Part shown: piece by piece, positions 63,285-64,000 of the stretch
How the letters are laid out: each line of letters starts with the position of its first letter
Numbering within the stretch: position 1 is the stretch's first letter
NCBI RefSeq assembly: GCF_030815955.1
Contig: NZ_JAUSXK010000001.1
Span: 1,798,001 to 1,862,000 of the forward strand
Source: Microbacterium murale
GTDB taxonomy: Bacteria > Actinomycetota > Actinomycetes > Actinomycetales > Microbacteriaceae
Direction: 5' to 3'
DNA: 64,000 nucleotides
Notes under the pieces: generated by a model
Database searches by the model: none
Told to the model about the DNA's origin: nothing
Seen by the model: the letters and a program-made list of their open reading frames with translations, nothing else
Position numbers and translations under genes: made by a program

Positions 63285-64000
63285 TCAGCCCACCGGGCGC
63301 CGCCGCATCCGAGTGACGAGTACGCCGAGCAGGCAGAGTGCCCCGCCGACGAACATCATCAGCGTCGGCACTTCGCCGAGGATCATCCACGACATCAGGA
63401 TGGCGATCGCCGGAACGACGTACGTCGTCGCCGAGGTCTGACCGGCGGTGCTGCGCTGCAGCACGTACGCCCAGGTGGTGAAGGCGATCGCGGTCGGGAA
63501 GATGCCCAGGTACACGACCCAGAGGGTCGCATCCAGCGGCGCGGTCTGCAGATCGGCGACGAGACGGCCCGCCCACGGCAGCAGAGCGACAGTGCCCGCG
63601 ATCGCTCCGAGCCAGGTCAGCGTCGTCGCGTCGACTCCTGAGGTGAGCAGATGCTTCTGCACCAGCGTGCAGCCCGCGTACATCACGGCTGCGAGCAAGG
63701 CGAGCAGCAGACCGGTGATGTCGAGTCCGGCGCTCGTCGTCGAGTTCATTCCGATCAGCACCACGCCGAGGAAGGCGATCGGAGCCCCGATCAGCAGCGG
63801 CTTGGGGAAGCCTTCGCGAAGGAACAGGCCGCTGAAGACGACCACCATGAGCGGAGCGAGGTTCACGACCATCGCCGCGGTGCCGGCGTCGAGCGTGCGC
63901 TCGGCGCTGTTCAGCGCCAGGTTGTAGATGCAGAACCAGCCGACGCCCCACACGACCACCAGCAGCCAATGCCGGCGCTCGGGCAGGCGGATGCCGTGCC
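63285..64000 (-). CDS. EamA/DMT-family transporter, 3' part only
   Basis: The frame is open to the right edge, so the start lies outside the window. The visible 238 residues hold about eight membrane segments and the second EamA repeat (about LLLALLAAVMYAGCTLVQKH through IAILMSWMILGEVPTLMMF). EamA proteins export or import small metabolites such as amino acids; the substrate is not evident. A GTG at 63959 is internal. It lies 89 bases upstream of the wall protein on the same strand. Confidence 0.85.
   Translation of the reverse strand, partial: HGIRLPERRHWLLVVVWGVGWFCIYNLALNSAERTLDAGTAAMVVNLAPLMVVVFSGLFLREGFPKPLLIGAPIAFLGVVLIGMNSTTSAGLDITGLLLALLAAVMYAGCTLVQKHLLTSGVDATTLTWLGAIAGTVALLPWAGRLVADLQTAPLDATLWVVYLGIFPTAIAFTTWAYVLQRSTAGQTSATTYVVPAIAILMSWMILGEVPTLMMFVGGALCLLGVLVTRMRRRPVG

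Noticed and set aside
61462..63969. 835-codon minus-strand frame treated as one protein
   Set aside because: The part above 63195 lies in the wrong frame of the EamA gene. The signal peptide starts at 63195.

Overview
The window is high-GC DNA (roughly two-thirds G+C by eye), densely coded, with many ATGA/GTGA start-stop overlaps, GTG/TTG starts and actinobacterial marker genes: NucS mismatch endonuclease, CsbD, DUF2510 and YhgE/Pip proteins, an LAxTG surface protein, and an HbpS-type haem-binding protein. Together these suggest a Gram-positive actinobacterium of the Microbacteriaceae, most like Microbacterium; this is an inference from protein character, not from a database search. I see no rRNA, tRNA, insertion sequence, prophage or CRISPR array. 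It reads as ordinary chromosome.

Layout. 1-4.1 kb: end of a small membrane exporter, a YbdK-type carboxylate-amine ligase, CsbD, a 733-bp structured intergenic region, cold-shock protein, a HAD phosphatase and nucS. 4.2-9.3 kb: GAP-family membrane protein, a NarL-type two-component pair, an MFS transporter and a divergent LacI regulator sharing a palindromic operator. 9.5-17.1 kb: a seven-gene operon with a ROK regulator, a sugar ABC importer lacking its ATPase, and three Gfo/Idh/MocA oxidoreductases, closed by a strong terminator. 17.1-25.1 kb: a polytopic membrane protein and the complete six-gene Mrp antiporter operon (A/B fused, C, D, E, F, G). 25.1-32.3 kb: DUF2510 protein, hydrolase, MFS, and the ehuBCDA ectoine-type importer with a divergent GntR regulator. 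32.4-38 kb: membrane protein, second two-component pair, penicillin-acylase-family enzyme. 38.1-41.5 kb: TetR, a degenerate ABC ATPase-like protein and YhgE, with a clear TetR palindrome. 41.7-44.0 kb: argG and a ZIP-like protein, divergent around a very large hairpin. 44.0-50.6 kb: a MoxR-DUF58-VWA-VWA (Bat-like) operon whose MoxR gene is frameshifted. 50.7-55 kb: PadR plus hydrolase, a Pro/Ala-repeat protein, a Pr6Pr-type membrane protein and an ankyrin lipoprotein. 55-61.4 kb: a 29-base poly-G run, an HbpS/SenS/SenR-like haem or redox sensing set, then a cyclase-like receptor directly followed by a mechanosensitive channel with a cyclic-nucleotide-binding tail. 61.4-64 kb: an LAxTG wall-anchored protein and a partial EamA transporter.

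Most interesting. (1) The receptor cyclase at 57.8-60.0 kb keeps its nucleotide-base and transition-state residues but has lost one metal-binding Asp and swapped the other for Glu. Its partner MscS/CNB channel also has a diverged phosphate-binding cassette, so this may be a non-catalytic or altered second-messenger switch gating a channel, next to the HbpS sensing genes. (2) The YhgE partner looks like an ABC ATPase with no Walker motifs. (3) The MoxR gene lacks two bases at a GC-repeat site. (4) The poly-G tract and the 69-bp hairpin upstream of argG are unexplained. The window otherwise shows adaptation to osmotic and ionic stress: Mrp antiporter, ectoine uptake, CsbD, CspA and MscS channel.
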